From positions 267,501 to 295,000 of the forward strand of contig CAUYUJ010011448.1 of the NCBI GenBank assembly GCA_963575745.1: a stretch of DNA of 27,500 bases, in the 5' to 3' direction. Made by a program: the position numbers and the translations under genes. The notes beneath the pieces were generated by a model that was not told the DNA's origin, made no database searches, and saw only the letters and a program-made list of their open reading frames with translations. Each line of letters begins with the position of its first letter. Within the stretch, counting starts at the first letter, position 1. Shown in pieces: positions 18,898 to 27,500 of this stretch. The stretch is from Prorocentrum cordatum. Lineage: Eukaryota > Sar > Dinophyceae > Prorocentrales > Prorocentraceae.

Positions 18898-19102
18898 CTA
18901 AACACGGGTCGAGGTCCTGTCCTCCTCTCCGTGCCGCGGCGGCGCGAGCCGCTCCCCACGGCCGACGGCGCCCGGCGTGCGGTGGCGTGGCGTCGGGGGG
19001 GGGGGGCGCCCCGCGGGCCTGCCCCCGGCGCCTGCCCACGGCGGGCCCGCGCCGTGCGGACGCCGCCGCGACCCCGTCGCGGGCGCTCCAGAACGGTTCG
19101 AC
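18898..19102. other. Very GC-rich spacer
   Basis: Dominated by GCGGCG and GGGCC words, with a G run near 18995-19006. No gene. Confidence 0.5.
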
Positions 19103-19465
19103 TGCCGCCAGTGGCCCGAATTATCAGGGGTAACTCGGGTCAGGGCTAACTCGGGTTCGTTTTTCGGGAATCCGAACCCGAGTTACCCCAGACCCGAGTT
19201 ACCCCGTATAACTCGGGCGCCCAATGCCCCACATCATCAGGGGTAACTCGGGTCAGGGCTAACTCGGGTTCGTTTTTCGGGAATCCGAACCCGAGTTACA
19301 CCGGACCCGAGTCACCCCGTATAACTCGGGCGCCCAATGCCCCACATCATCAGGGGTAACTCGGGTCAGGGCTAACTCGGGTTCGTTTTTCGGGAATCCG
19401 AACCCGAGTTACCCCGGACCCGAGTCACCCCGTATAACTCGGGCGCCCAATGCCGCCAGTGGCCC
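19103..19465. repeat. Array of three 113-bp palindromic units flanked by a 15-bp direct repeat
   Basis: Units begin ATCAGGGGTAACTCGGG at 19123, 19236 and 19349, exactly 113 bp apart. In unit 1, GGGGTAACTCGGGTC (19127-19141) pairs exactly with 19191-19205, and GGGCTAACTCGGGTTCG (19143-19159) pairs with 19173-19189 at 16 of 17, with a 13-base loop. The other units differ mainly by one base in the outer right arm. TGCCGCCAGTGGCCC occurs exactly at both edges (19103-19117 and 19451-19465), like a target duplication or an unequal-exchange footprint. Confidence 0.92.
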
Positions 19466-20040
19466 AGAATCGGCCACCATGGAGTGATCTGGGGATCGAG
19501 AATCCGCCGGTCGTTCCAGGTGGAAGGATCCACGCAGTTTCAGAAGCCAGCGCCGTGGTCGTCACGGCACGGACGTGCTGCGCGGCCAAGGCTCAGCATC
19601 GTCCAAGCTGTCCCGATGCCCACTCGGCCATGGTATCTCGGCCCCACCCTCACAGCTGGGGATGGGCCTGGCGAAACCCGAAGGCACACGCACAGACGCC
19701 GCGTCCATCCCGCATACATGCCAGACTCCAAGGGGCCCGATGCTCTCCCTGGGGATCCCTCCGCGCATCATCGACGAATGGCGGCTGCCTGGCGCGCCCG
19801 CCAGGCGCCCAGGGGCCCGGTGCTCCCTGGGGATTCCGCCTCGCGTTCTCTTGTGGGGATCGCTCTAAGCAGCATTTTCCTTTGTTAGTTTCACTTCCGT
19901 AATCAAGTGGGGGAGTCTGACACCCTCCAGATGGGCCGTTTCTGACGCCCCCCCCGTCGGGAGATCAACCCAGACCTCTTCGCCAGACTCCCCAGCTCTC
20001 CTAGACAGCCCCAAGTCAGATTTCCCCCCAAATCAGACCC
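19466..20040. other. Unrecognised unique sequence
   Basis: GC-rich, with a short near-duplication (GATGCTCTCCCTGGGGAT near 19739 and GGTGCTCCCTGGGGATTCC near 19819). Open frames carry no recognisable motif. Confidence 0.45.
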
Positions 20041-20374
20041 CGCACTTTATTTCGGAAGTAAGACTATGCATGATTCGTTTGAACATGGTGAAAGATCTTG
20101 ACACCAAGAATCGTCACAAGATGTGCACCGCCACATGCACTGGGCATACCTCTGTGGCCATCGGTAACGTATGATTTTGAGTGTGTCGTAGAAGGACCCA
20201 ACATGCACATCAGACCATGCATTCAACATGTTCCACAGCCGTAGCGATCCTGGTCCAATTCCAACGACTCCATCATGTTTTCGTGGTTATGCCATGCTCA
20301 CTGCGCATATTGGTAAAGGCATCTTTGGTCAGCTTTTGTCCCGATTGCCCTGAAATTGTATAAGTGAGCAGTAC
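20041..20374 (+). promoter_or_regulatory. Lower-GC upstream region of the carrier gene
   Basis: GC falls clearly compared with the preceding DNA and this composition continues into the carrier exon. An AG at 20369-20370 (GTGAGCAG just before TACATG) lies five bases before the start codon and could be a spliced-leader acceptor, as dinoflagellate mRNAs are trans-spliced. No TATA-like or other named promoter element is claimed. Confidence 0.35.
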
Positions 20375-23300
20375 ATGTTACCCCCGCACGAAATGCTAGC
20401 AGCCGCGGGTGCAGGGTGTGCGGCAACTCTCATTGGACATCCTTTGGATACGTTGAAAGTTCAATTGCAAACCCAGCCACATGTATCTACAACATGCCGA
20501 GCTGCACAACATTTATTTCAACACGCTGGGCCATTTTGGTTTATGCGTGGGATTGGCCCGCCATTGTGTAATGCTGTCTTGATGAATACGGTCATGTTCG
20601 AGGTTTTCAATCGTCTGAAGCATTCTTCCGAACTTGCCAATGTTGCTGGACAAACTGGCAGCTCGTTTGTCGCAGGGCTGGTCTCTGGCTGTGCCATTGC
20701 TTGCATTGGCACACCGATGGACTTCGTAAAAATTCACGCGCAGCTTCATGGAGGTCCGAGCTTGACCATATTGTTGCATACGTTGCGCCGCCATCCTCGC
20801 GCATTATCCAGCTGCCTGCGGCAAAGCCCACCACCGTGACAGCGCATCTTCGAAATGTCTGCAGGGTAGTTCTACAGATGTTCCCGAACAGGCTCGGCAT
20901 AATCATTTTTGGGCCTTCGAGGACGCGGGTATACGGCGCTTTAGCGCGGCTGAGTTATCACAATGGATGGTCGTGCCGCTGCGTTTTGGCGTTATGGGGG
21001 GCTTCTTGGAGGCGTATTGCGGGGTTCTTTGAGGCCTCTCGGGGGCCCCTCGGGGGCTCCTGGGGGGGCTTCGGGGCCTGCATGGTGCCGACTGGGAGCT
21101 CGCTGGTGCCAAGCAGCACAGAGCGGTGCAGAGCAGTGCCCAGCAGTACCAAGCAGCGCAGCGCAATTTTCAGAGGAGGAAAAGGTATCCATACCGCTGG
21201 CCATCCCTCGTTTTCCTTTTTTGGGCCTCATGGTCGGCCCTCGTCTCCACCGCTGGATTCGCCTCGAAATTCTGGTCAGATTGCGCCCCGGGAAAGGTCC
21301 GGTGAGTAGTGGTATCGATACCACGCAATGCCGATGCCGAGCAATGCCAAGCCATGCAGAGCCAATGTCACGCAATGCCAAGCAATGCGCCACTGATGTC
21401 AGGAGTGCCAAGTCATGCATCGCAATTCAGAGCCAATGCCGAGCTATGCAGCGCCGATACCAAGAACTGTCACGGCGATACCAAGCAGTGCAACCCCGAC
21501 GCAGAGCAATTTCAAGGCAATGCCAAGGCACTGCCAAGGCACTGCCAAGGCAATGCCAAGCAATGCTATGCATTGCCAAGTTCTGCCAGACAATGCCAAG
21601 CAGCGCCAAGTAATGTCAGGCAACGCAAGGAAATACAACGTAATGTCAAGCAATGTCTTGCAATGCCACGCACTACAACGGAATACAGAGCAATAACAGG
21701 CAATGCTAAGCAATGCCATGCATGCATCCAAAGCAGTGCAAAGCGGCGTCGAGCAATGCCAAGCAAGGCCAAGCACTGCCTCGCAACGCCAAGCAATGCA
21801 AAGGCAATGTCAAGGTATGCAACGTCAACGCTGGGCACCCGCACGTTGATGCCAAGGAATGACAAGTACTACATCGGCGATGTCACGCAATGCTAAGCAA
21901 TGCTAAGTGATGCCGAGCATTGCCGAGTAGCGTAAAGATCTACCAACCAGCGGTGCCAACCGATGCCAGGCAACGTCACGCAATGCAGATAATGTGAAGC
22001 ACTGCAGCGCCAGTGTCGAGTAATGCTAAAAACTGCCAAGCACCGATTCCAGACAATTCCAGACAGCGCCATGCAATGTCGAGTTATGTAAAACCAATGC
22101 CAAGCAATGCCTTTCAATGCCAAGCAATGCGCCGCCGATGCCAAGCAATACCAAATGCCAGGCAATGTCAAGCATTACCAAGCAATGCGAAGCAATGTCA
22201 AGCAATGTCACACAGTGCCAAGCAATACACCGCCAATGCCAAGTAATGCCCCGCCGATGCCAGGCAATGCCAAGCAATGCCAAGCACTGCCAAGCAATGC
22301 CAAGCAGTGTCAGGCAATGACCAGCAAGCATTGCCAAGAATTGCCAAGCAATGCCAAGCGGCGCCAAGCAATACCAAGTAATGCCGAGCAAGGCCAAGCA
22401 ATGCCAAGTGGCGCACATATGCAAGGCAATGCGAAGCAATGTCAGGCAATGCCAAGCATTGTCAAGCATTGCCAAGCATTGCCAAGCAATACCAGGCAAT
22501 GCCAAGCAATGCAAAGCAGTGCAAAGCCAATGCCAAGCACTGCAACGCCGATGCCAAGCAAACTCAAGCACTGCCAAGCAATGTCAGTCAACGCCAAGCA
22601 ATGTCAAGCAACGCCAGGCAATACAAAGCAATGCAGAACAAATGCCAAGCACTGCCAAGCAATGCCAGGCAATGCAACGCCAATGCCAAGACATGCAACG
22701 CCGATACCAAGCACTGCCAAACACTGCCAAGCAATGCTGATCGCGCTGGGTTCATCTGATATTGTCTTGAGCAGTTTAAGGAGTTCTCGGGCCATCCTAG
22801 GGTAGCCTGGGGACTTCGTTTGGGTCGTCTCGTTTTGGGAGCTTCCTGGGCCTCTCTGCAGCTTTCCTGTTGCCATCTCGAGCCGACACGCCTTGGGAGC
22901 ACACGTATGAACACTTCTGAGGTGTGTCTTGCTGTTTGGGCTCCAACAGCCGCGCTTGAGGCCTTGCTGGGCGCCTCTCGGGGGCTTCGTGGGCTCGCTC
23001 GCAGCCTCGCGAGGAGATCTTCGGGCCTTTCTTTATTTGGGAGTCGTTGCGCCATCTTGGGCTGATCTTGGTGTTTTTTTTGCAACCGTGGGGTGGCTGT
23101 CTTAGACCATCTTGAAGCTGTCTGGCGGCCAAGACGGAAGACTAGCAACGTGGGCGGGGTAACCCGCGCGCTGAGGAGTGGCTCGCCCCTCGAACACTTC
23201 CAGGAACTCTACCCGACTTCGGCAGGGATTATGCAAAGCCCCGACTTGCCGAAGGCACGGCGGCGGACTGCGTGGGCACAGTGCGAACTTGGGCCGCGAG

Positions 23301-23645
23301 GGGATATTTACAATGGTGTACTTAGGACTGTATGATTGCGTCAGGCGGCAGGACACAGACGCCGAATTGCTGTGGGTGGCTGCAACCAGCTCTTTGTCTG
23401 GTGCATTGGCCTGGGTGGCGAGCTACCCATGCGATACGGTGAAAAGTGTCTTGCAGGGCTCGAGGGAAGACATGACGGTGAAGGAGGGAGTGCGAGAGCT
23501 CTGGAGCCGAGGAGGCATCTCATCGTTCTATCGAGGGTGCATGGCTTCCACGGGGAGAGCGATGTTGGTGACATCTACCAGGATGCTTGGGTACGAGTGT
23601 ATCGTGAGGTTTCTCTCGAAGCCATGTGCTGCAACACCCAGTTAG
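20375..23645 (+). CDS. Mitochondrial carrier (SLC25) family protein, two exons
   Basis: Exon 1 is about 20375-20781 and exon 2 about 23255-23645, giving roughly 265 residues, slightly short for the usual 280-320. All three carrier repeats are present with P-x-D-x-x-K signatures: PLDTLK (residues 23-28), PMDFVK (114-119) and PCDTVK (194-199). Each is followed by an aromatic-RG or RGH helix start: FMRGIG, LRGHSAN and FYRGCM. The second repeat has LGREGIF, like the RE pair in the even helix of carnitine and basic amino-acid carriers, and the first signature context HPLDTLKVQLQTQ fits that branch; the substrate is inferred, not shown. The protein would sit in the mitochondrial inner membrane with six transmembrane helices. 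An in-frame stop at 20351 supports the start at 20375; Met7 is an alternative. The junction used is GT at 20782 and AG at 23253-23254, but other junctions are possible. Confidence 0.88.
20782..23254 (+). other. Long intron of the carrier gene
   Basis: The carrier's second repeat is split here: exon 1 ends after LTILLH and exon 2 resumes with GGGLRGHSAN in another frame. The intron (about 2.5 kb) holds an open stretch (20766-21017), GGGGCCTCT-type repeats (about 20996-21080 and 22780-23060) and a long 10-bp repeat (21310-22740). Donor and acceptor were chosen to keep frame and GT-AG. GC or GA donors, which dinoflagellates also use, would give alternatives a few codons away. Confidence 0.7.
21310..22740. 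repeat. Degenerate 10-bp repeat (AATGCCAAGC type) filling the intron
   Basis: For about 1.4 kb the sequence is built from GCAAT, GCCAA, GCACT and GCGCC pentamers, most often as CCAAGCAATG. GC recurs every 5 bases over long stretches. The array is most regular at 22250-22510 and most decayed at 21790-22050. It sits wholly inside the carrier intron and has no coding function. Confidence 0.93.
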
Positions 23646-23884
23646 GTCGAACGTCGAAATCAGAGAACACGTATGGCGGTATCCAGTTGCCAATCATGCA
23701 TTGCCGCCATGCGTATCATCACGCTTGGGCCTCTTCATTTTTTCCCAACCATCCTGTGGTGTTGGGTCCTCGTTTTGAAGAGACAGCGCCCCGCGTTCAT
23801 TCTTACTTCCTCCTTCCTTCCCTCCTCCCCCTCCTCCCTCTCCCGTCTCCCCCTCCTTGCCTCTGCTCTCGGCACACCTCTCAC
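23646..23884 (+). other. Carrier 3' flank
   Basis: Moderate-GC unique DNA continuing from the carrier stop codon, then a pyrimidine-rich tract (23800-23880). It probably includes the 3' untranslated region. No polyadenylation motif is claimed, and none is expected for dinoflagellates. Confidence 0.4.
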
Positions 23885-25352
23885 GTTTCGTAGCCCCATA
23901 GGGAGCTCCACCGAAGGCCCCAGTGGGGGTGTCCGCATGCGGTTCCCCCACCCAGGGCAGCGCTTCGTGGCCCCATAGGGAGCTCCACCGAAGGCCCCAG
24001 TGGGGGTGCCCGCATGCGGTTCCCCCACCCAAGGCAGCGCTTCGTGGCCCCATAGGAAGCTCCACCGTAGGCCCCCGTGGGGGTGCCCGCATGCGGTTCC
24101 CCCACCCAGGGCAGCGCTTCGTGGCCCCATAGGGAGCTCCGCCGAAGGCCCCAGTGGGGGTGTCCGCATGCGGTTCCCCCACCCAGGGCAGCGTTTCGTG
24201 GCCCCATAAGGAGCTCCATCGTAGGCCCCAGTGGGGGTGTCCGCATGCGGTTCCCCCACCCAGGGTAGCGTCTCGTGGCCCCATCGGGAGCTCCATCGTA
24301 GGCTCCAGTGGGGGTGTCCGCATGCGGTTCCCCCATATAGGGCAGCGTTTCGTGGCCCCATAGGGAGCTCCACCGTAGGCCCCAGTGGGGGTGTCCGCAT
24401 GCGGTTTCCCCTACCCAGGGCAGCGTTTCGTGGCCTCATAGGGAGCTCCATTGTAGGCCCCAGTGGGGGTGCCCGCATGCGGTTCCCCCACCCAGGGCAG
24501 CGTTTCGTGGCCCCATAGGGAGCTCCACCGTAGGCCCCAGTGGGGGTGTCCGGATGCGGTTTCCCCTACCCAGGGCAGCGTTTCGTGGCCCCATAAGGAG
24601 CTCCACCGTAGGCCCCAGTGGGGGTGTCCGCATGCGGTTCCCCCACCAAGGGCAGCGTTTCGTAGCCCCATAGGGAGCTCCACCGAAGGCCCCAGTGGGG
24701 GTGTCCGCATGCGGTTCCCCCACCCAGGGCAGCGTTTCGTAGCCCCCATAGGGAGCTCCACCGAAGGCCCCAGTGGGGGTGTCCGCATGCGGTTCCCCCA
24801 CCCAGGGCAGCGCTTCGTAGTCCCATGGGGAGCTCTACCGAAGGCCCCAGGGTGCCCGCATGCGGTTCCCCCACCCAATGCAGCGCTTCGTGGCCCCATA
24901 GGAAGCTCCACCGTAGGCCCTCGTGGGGGTGCCCGCATGCGGTTCCCCCACCCAGGGCAGCGTTTCGTAACCCAATTGGGAGCTCTACCGAAGGCCCCAG
25001 TGGGGGTGTTCGAATGCGTCTCCCCTACCCAGGACAGCGTTTCGTGGCCCCATAGGGAGCTCCACCGAAGGTCTCAATCGGGGTGTTCGCATGCGTCTCC
25101 CCCGCCCAGGACAGCGTTTCGTGGCTCCATAGGGGAGCTCCACCGAAGGCGCCAGAGGCGCAGTTCGCATGCGCCTCCCCGAAGGTTCCAATGGCGCAGT
25201 TCGCATGCGTCTCCCTCGCCCAGGGCATCGTTTCGTGGCCCCATAGGGAGCTACACCGAAGGCCCCAGTGGCGGTGTCCACATGCGTCCGCGCCACCTAA
25301 TTCGGCGCACCCCTCACAAGTTTCGTGGCCCCAATAGGGAGCTTCACCGAAA
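23885..25352. repeat. 77-bp tandem array, about 19 units
   Basis: The unit starts GTTTCGTGGCCCCATAGGG, continues AGCTCCACCGAAGGCCCCAG and GGGGGTGTCCGCATGCGG, then TTCCCCCACCCAGGGCAGC. Spacing is exactly 77 bp for most units from 23923 to about 25000, then becomes irregular. Each unit carries a hairpin centred on CCGCATGCGG with GGGGG/CCCCC outer arms. Seventy-seven is not a multiple of three, so the long open frames through the array are artefacts. The last unit or two resemble the 89-bp array at 25836. Confidence 0.95.
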
Positions 25353-25369
25353 CCGGTACCCACAATGCG

Positions 25370-25410
25370 GTACTCGCAACTGCACATGGTTGGGTCCTTC
25401 GTCAGGCTAA
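25370..25410 (+). repeat. GTACTCGCA...GTCAGGCTAA module, copy 1
   Basis: GTACTCGCAACTGCACATGG and TGGGTCCTTCGTCAGGCTAA recur with few changes at 26847-26887. This copy lies at the end of the 77-bp array. Confidence 0.85.
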
Positions 25411-25487
25411 GTTTGTTGGGACACGCCTCGCGCTTCCTCTTTCCCGCCCGTCACACCCACAGAGATCCTCCCCCTTCTCCCTCTTCC

Positions 25488-25815
<328 letters not shown>

Positions 25816-25835
25816 AGCCCATTCCTGCACGCCCT

Positions 25836-26545
25836 CATACGGTTCGTGGCCCCATAGGGAACTCCACCGAAGGCCCCAGTGGCAGGGTTCGCATGCAGTT
25901 CCACCCTCATCTCGGCGCACACCTCACACGGTTCGTGGCGCCATAGGGAGCTCCACCGAAGGCCACACCGGCAAGGTTCGCATGCACTTCCACCCTCATT
26001 TCGGCGCACACCTCACACGGTTCGTGGCCCCATAGGGAGCTCCACCGAAGGCCCCAGTGGCAGGGTTCGCATGCAGTTCCACCCTCATCTCGGCGCAACC
26101 CCTCACACGGTTCGTGGCCCCATAGGGAGCTCGACCGGAGGCCACGTTGGCAGGGTTCGCATGCAGTTCCACCCTCATTTCGGCGCGCCCCTCACAGAGT
26201 TCGTGGCTCCATAGGGGGCTCCACCGAAGGCCCCAGCGGCAGGGTTCGCATGCAGTTCCGCCCTCATCTCGGCGCACCCCTCACACGGTGCGTGGCCCCA
26301 TAGGGAGCTCCACCTAAGGCCCCAGTGGCAGGGTACGAATGCAGCTCCACCCTCATCTCGGCGCATCCCTCACACGGTTCGTGGCCATATAGGGAGCTGT
26401 GCCGAAGGCCTTTGAGGCAGGGTTCGCATGCAGGTCCACCCTCATCTCGGCACACCCCTCACGCGCTTCGTGGCCTCATGGGGGGCTCCTCCGAAGGCCC
26501 CAGTGGCAGGGTTTCGCATGCAGTTTCACCCCCATTTCGACGCCG
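25836..26545. repeat. 89-bp tandem array, about 8 units
   Basis: Units start GGTTCGTGGCCCCATAGGG and AGCTCCACCGAAGGCCCCAG, as in the 77-bp array, but continue GTTCGCATGCAGTTCCACCC and CATCTCGGCGCACACCTCAC. The period is 89 bp (repeat boundaries 25907, 25996, 26175, 26264). It is evidently the same repeat family with an extended right end, which the last units before 25352 already show. Confidence 0.93.
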
Positions 26546-26746
26546 AGGGCTCGGGCAGCCGCGGGCCAGGCGGGTAGGAGTGCAACGCGCAACGGAAACA
26601 GGGGTGGAAGAGGAAGCGGCGGGGATAGCATTGAGACAATACTGACGCGCACGGGGCTCGGACCAAACCAAGAAGGCCTCCTGCTCGCCCGCGTAAGTTT
26701 TTCTCCCCCTCATACACGCCGCAGTCCTTTTGCTGCCCCCCCCTTC
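26546..26746 (+). other. Short unique region with a candidate 3' exon end
   Basis: An open stretch reading DSIETILTRTGLGPNQEGLL ends at CGCCCGC followed by GTAAGTTTTT, a strong donor-like site (donor G at 26692). No acceptor or partner exon was identified and no family is recognised, so this is a weak exon candidate only. Confidence 0.2.
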
Positions 26747-26887
26747 TTCGTCTCATCTCCCTCGCGGTACTCGCAGCCGTTTGGGCTATATTGCGTGCGC
26801 TACTCGGAGTTTGCGCGCCCCCCTATTTCGTCTCATCTCCCTCCCAGTACTCGCAGCTGCATATGAATGGGTCCTTCGTCAGGCTAA
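26747..26887. repeat. 80-bp duplication ending in the GTACTCGCA module, copy 2
   Basis: CGTCTCATCTCCCTCGCGGT (26749) is repeated 80 bp downstream as CGTCTCATCTCCCTCCCAGT (26829), and each is followed by ACTCGCAGC. The second copy runs into the 26847-26887 module shared with 25370-25410. Confidence 0.8.
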
Positions 26888-27039
26888 TTTTCGAGCACCC
26901 TTGATGCGTCTTGGGTTTGGACGGCTCTTACTCCTTCTCTTCCATTCCTTCTATTTTGAACAACTTCTCCTTGTCGCACCCTCGCACGTGTCGGTAGGGC
27001 GTTTCTGGAGCTCTACATTTACAACAGTTTCAACGGTTG
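26888..27039. other. Unrecognised spacer
   Basis: Mixed-composition unique DNA rich in CTTCT and TTCTC. Nothing recognised. Confidence 0.4.
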
Positions 27040-27370
27040 TGGGCGGGTGTTTTTCAACATGTGGCTCTCGCTCGTGCGCTGCGCACATTCATTACGCATG
27101 TCTTTAACAATTTCAAGGGTGCACTGCCAGAGGTTTTCAAGATGTGGCTCTTGCTGTAGCGCCGCGCGCATTCGTGTGACAAATTTGCAACAGTGGGCGG
27201 ATCTTTTGCAACATGTGGCTTTCGCTTTGGCGTCGTGCGCACTTGTTGTGAAAGCTTGCGACAGTTTCGAGGATGGAGGTCAGTTGGTTTTCAAAGGTGG
27301 TTCTCGCCTCAGTGCCGGGCGCATTCATGTGTAAAGTTTGCAGCAGTTCCAAGGACGCGTAGGGGTGCAT
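27040..27370. repeat. Four decayed copies of a roughly 70-85-bp unit
   Basis: TTTTCAACATGTGGCTCTCG (27051), TTTTCAAGATGTGGCTCTTG (27135), TTTTGCAACATGTGGCTTTC (27204) and TTTTCAAAGGTGGTTCTCG (27288) start blocks that each continue with a CGCGCATTC-like word and a TTTGCAACAGT-like word. Copies are unequal in length and strongly diverged. Confidence 0.75.
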
Positions 27371-27387
27371 TCCCAGGAATGGTCTTC

Positions 27388-27500
27388 TAGCACGATCTAG
27401 AATTACCAGGACGGAGCAGTCACGTTGATTCGCGGTGTTGAAGTCCCAGGATCGGTGTGCTGCACGATTTCGGATAATCAGGACGCAGCCGTCACATTCA
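27388..27500. repeat. Start of another tandem repeat, cut by the window edge
   Basis: AGCACGATCTAGAATTACCAGGACGGAGCAGTCACGTT at the start corresponds to TGCACGATTTCGGATAATCAGGACGCAGCCGTCACATT near the end, with a period of about 70 bp. Only two copies are visible. Confidence 0.6.

Noticed and set aside
23735-25410. Several open frames of 100-315 codons on both strands
   Set aside because: All are translations of the 77-bp array in successive frames; the unit length is not a multiple of three.

Overview
The window looks like nuclear DNA of a dinoflagellate. The evidence is high GC, kilobase-scale simple and tandem repeats, very little recognisable coding sequence, all recognised coding on the + strand, a decayed reverse-transcriptase/RNase H polyprotein of a style I associate with dinoflagellate genomes, and a eukaryotic mitochondrial-carrier gene split by a long repeat-filled intron. 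There are no bacterial features: no operons, no ribosome-binding sites, no tRNA or rRNA that I could see. I cannot assign a species. Identifications rest on reading motifs by eye.

Layout. 1-9.5 kb is repeat-rich and gene-poor. It holds CT/TCC tracts, two related foldback elements with trinucleotide cores (968-1100, 1277-1507), another imperfect inverted repeat (2025-2151), a 53-bp triplication, a region with GC recurring about every 5 bp, and three large GAT/ATC arrays (4235-5645, 6829-7475, 8475-8780). 9.5-17.6 kb holds scattered, frameshifted pieces of one retroelement type in order: a gag-like segment with a degenerate zinc knuckle (9550-11030), a possible middle segment (12441-13047), and RT plus RNase H (15780-17590). 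Between them lie C/G hairpins, an 0.8 kb G/T-only array, a 28/25-bp minisatellite, a GGGGCCTCTT repeat, an 88-bp duplication and a foldback element. 17.6-20.0 kb holds non-coding structured repeats: a roughly 110-bp direct repeat, a nested three-stem inverted repeat (18496-18897) and three 113-bp palindromic units flanked by a 15-bp direct repeat (19103-19465).

20.37-23.65 kb is the one convincing intact gene, a mitochondrial carrier (SLC25) family protein. All three carrier repeats are present in two exons, separated by an intron of about 2.5 kb that is mostly a degenerate 10-bp repeat. 23.9-26.5 kb is a tandem array whose unit changes from 77 to 89 bp and is broken by an ATC array. The remainder holds smaller degenerate repeats and one weak candidate exon.

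The genes do not form a pathway. The carrier is a housekeeping-type transporter and the retroelement pieces are fossils. The most unusual content is the diversity of inverted-repeat DNA structures, several of which appear to belong to families.
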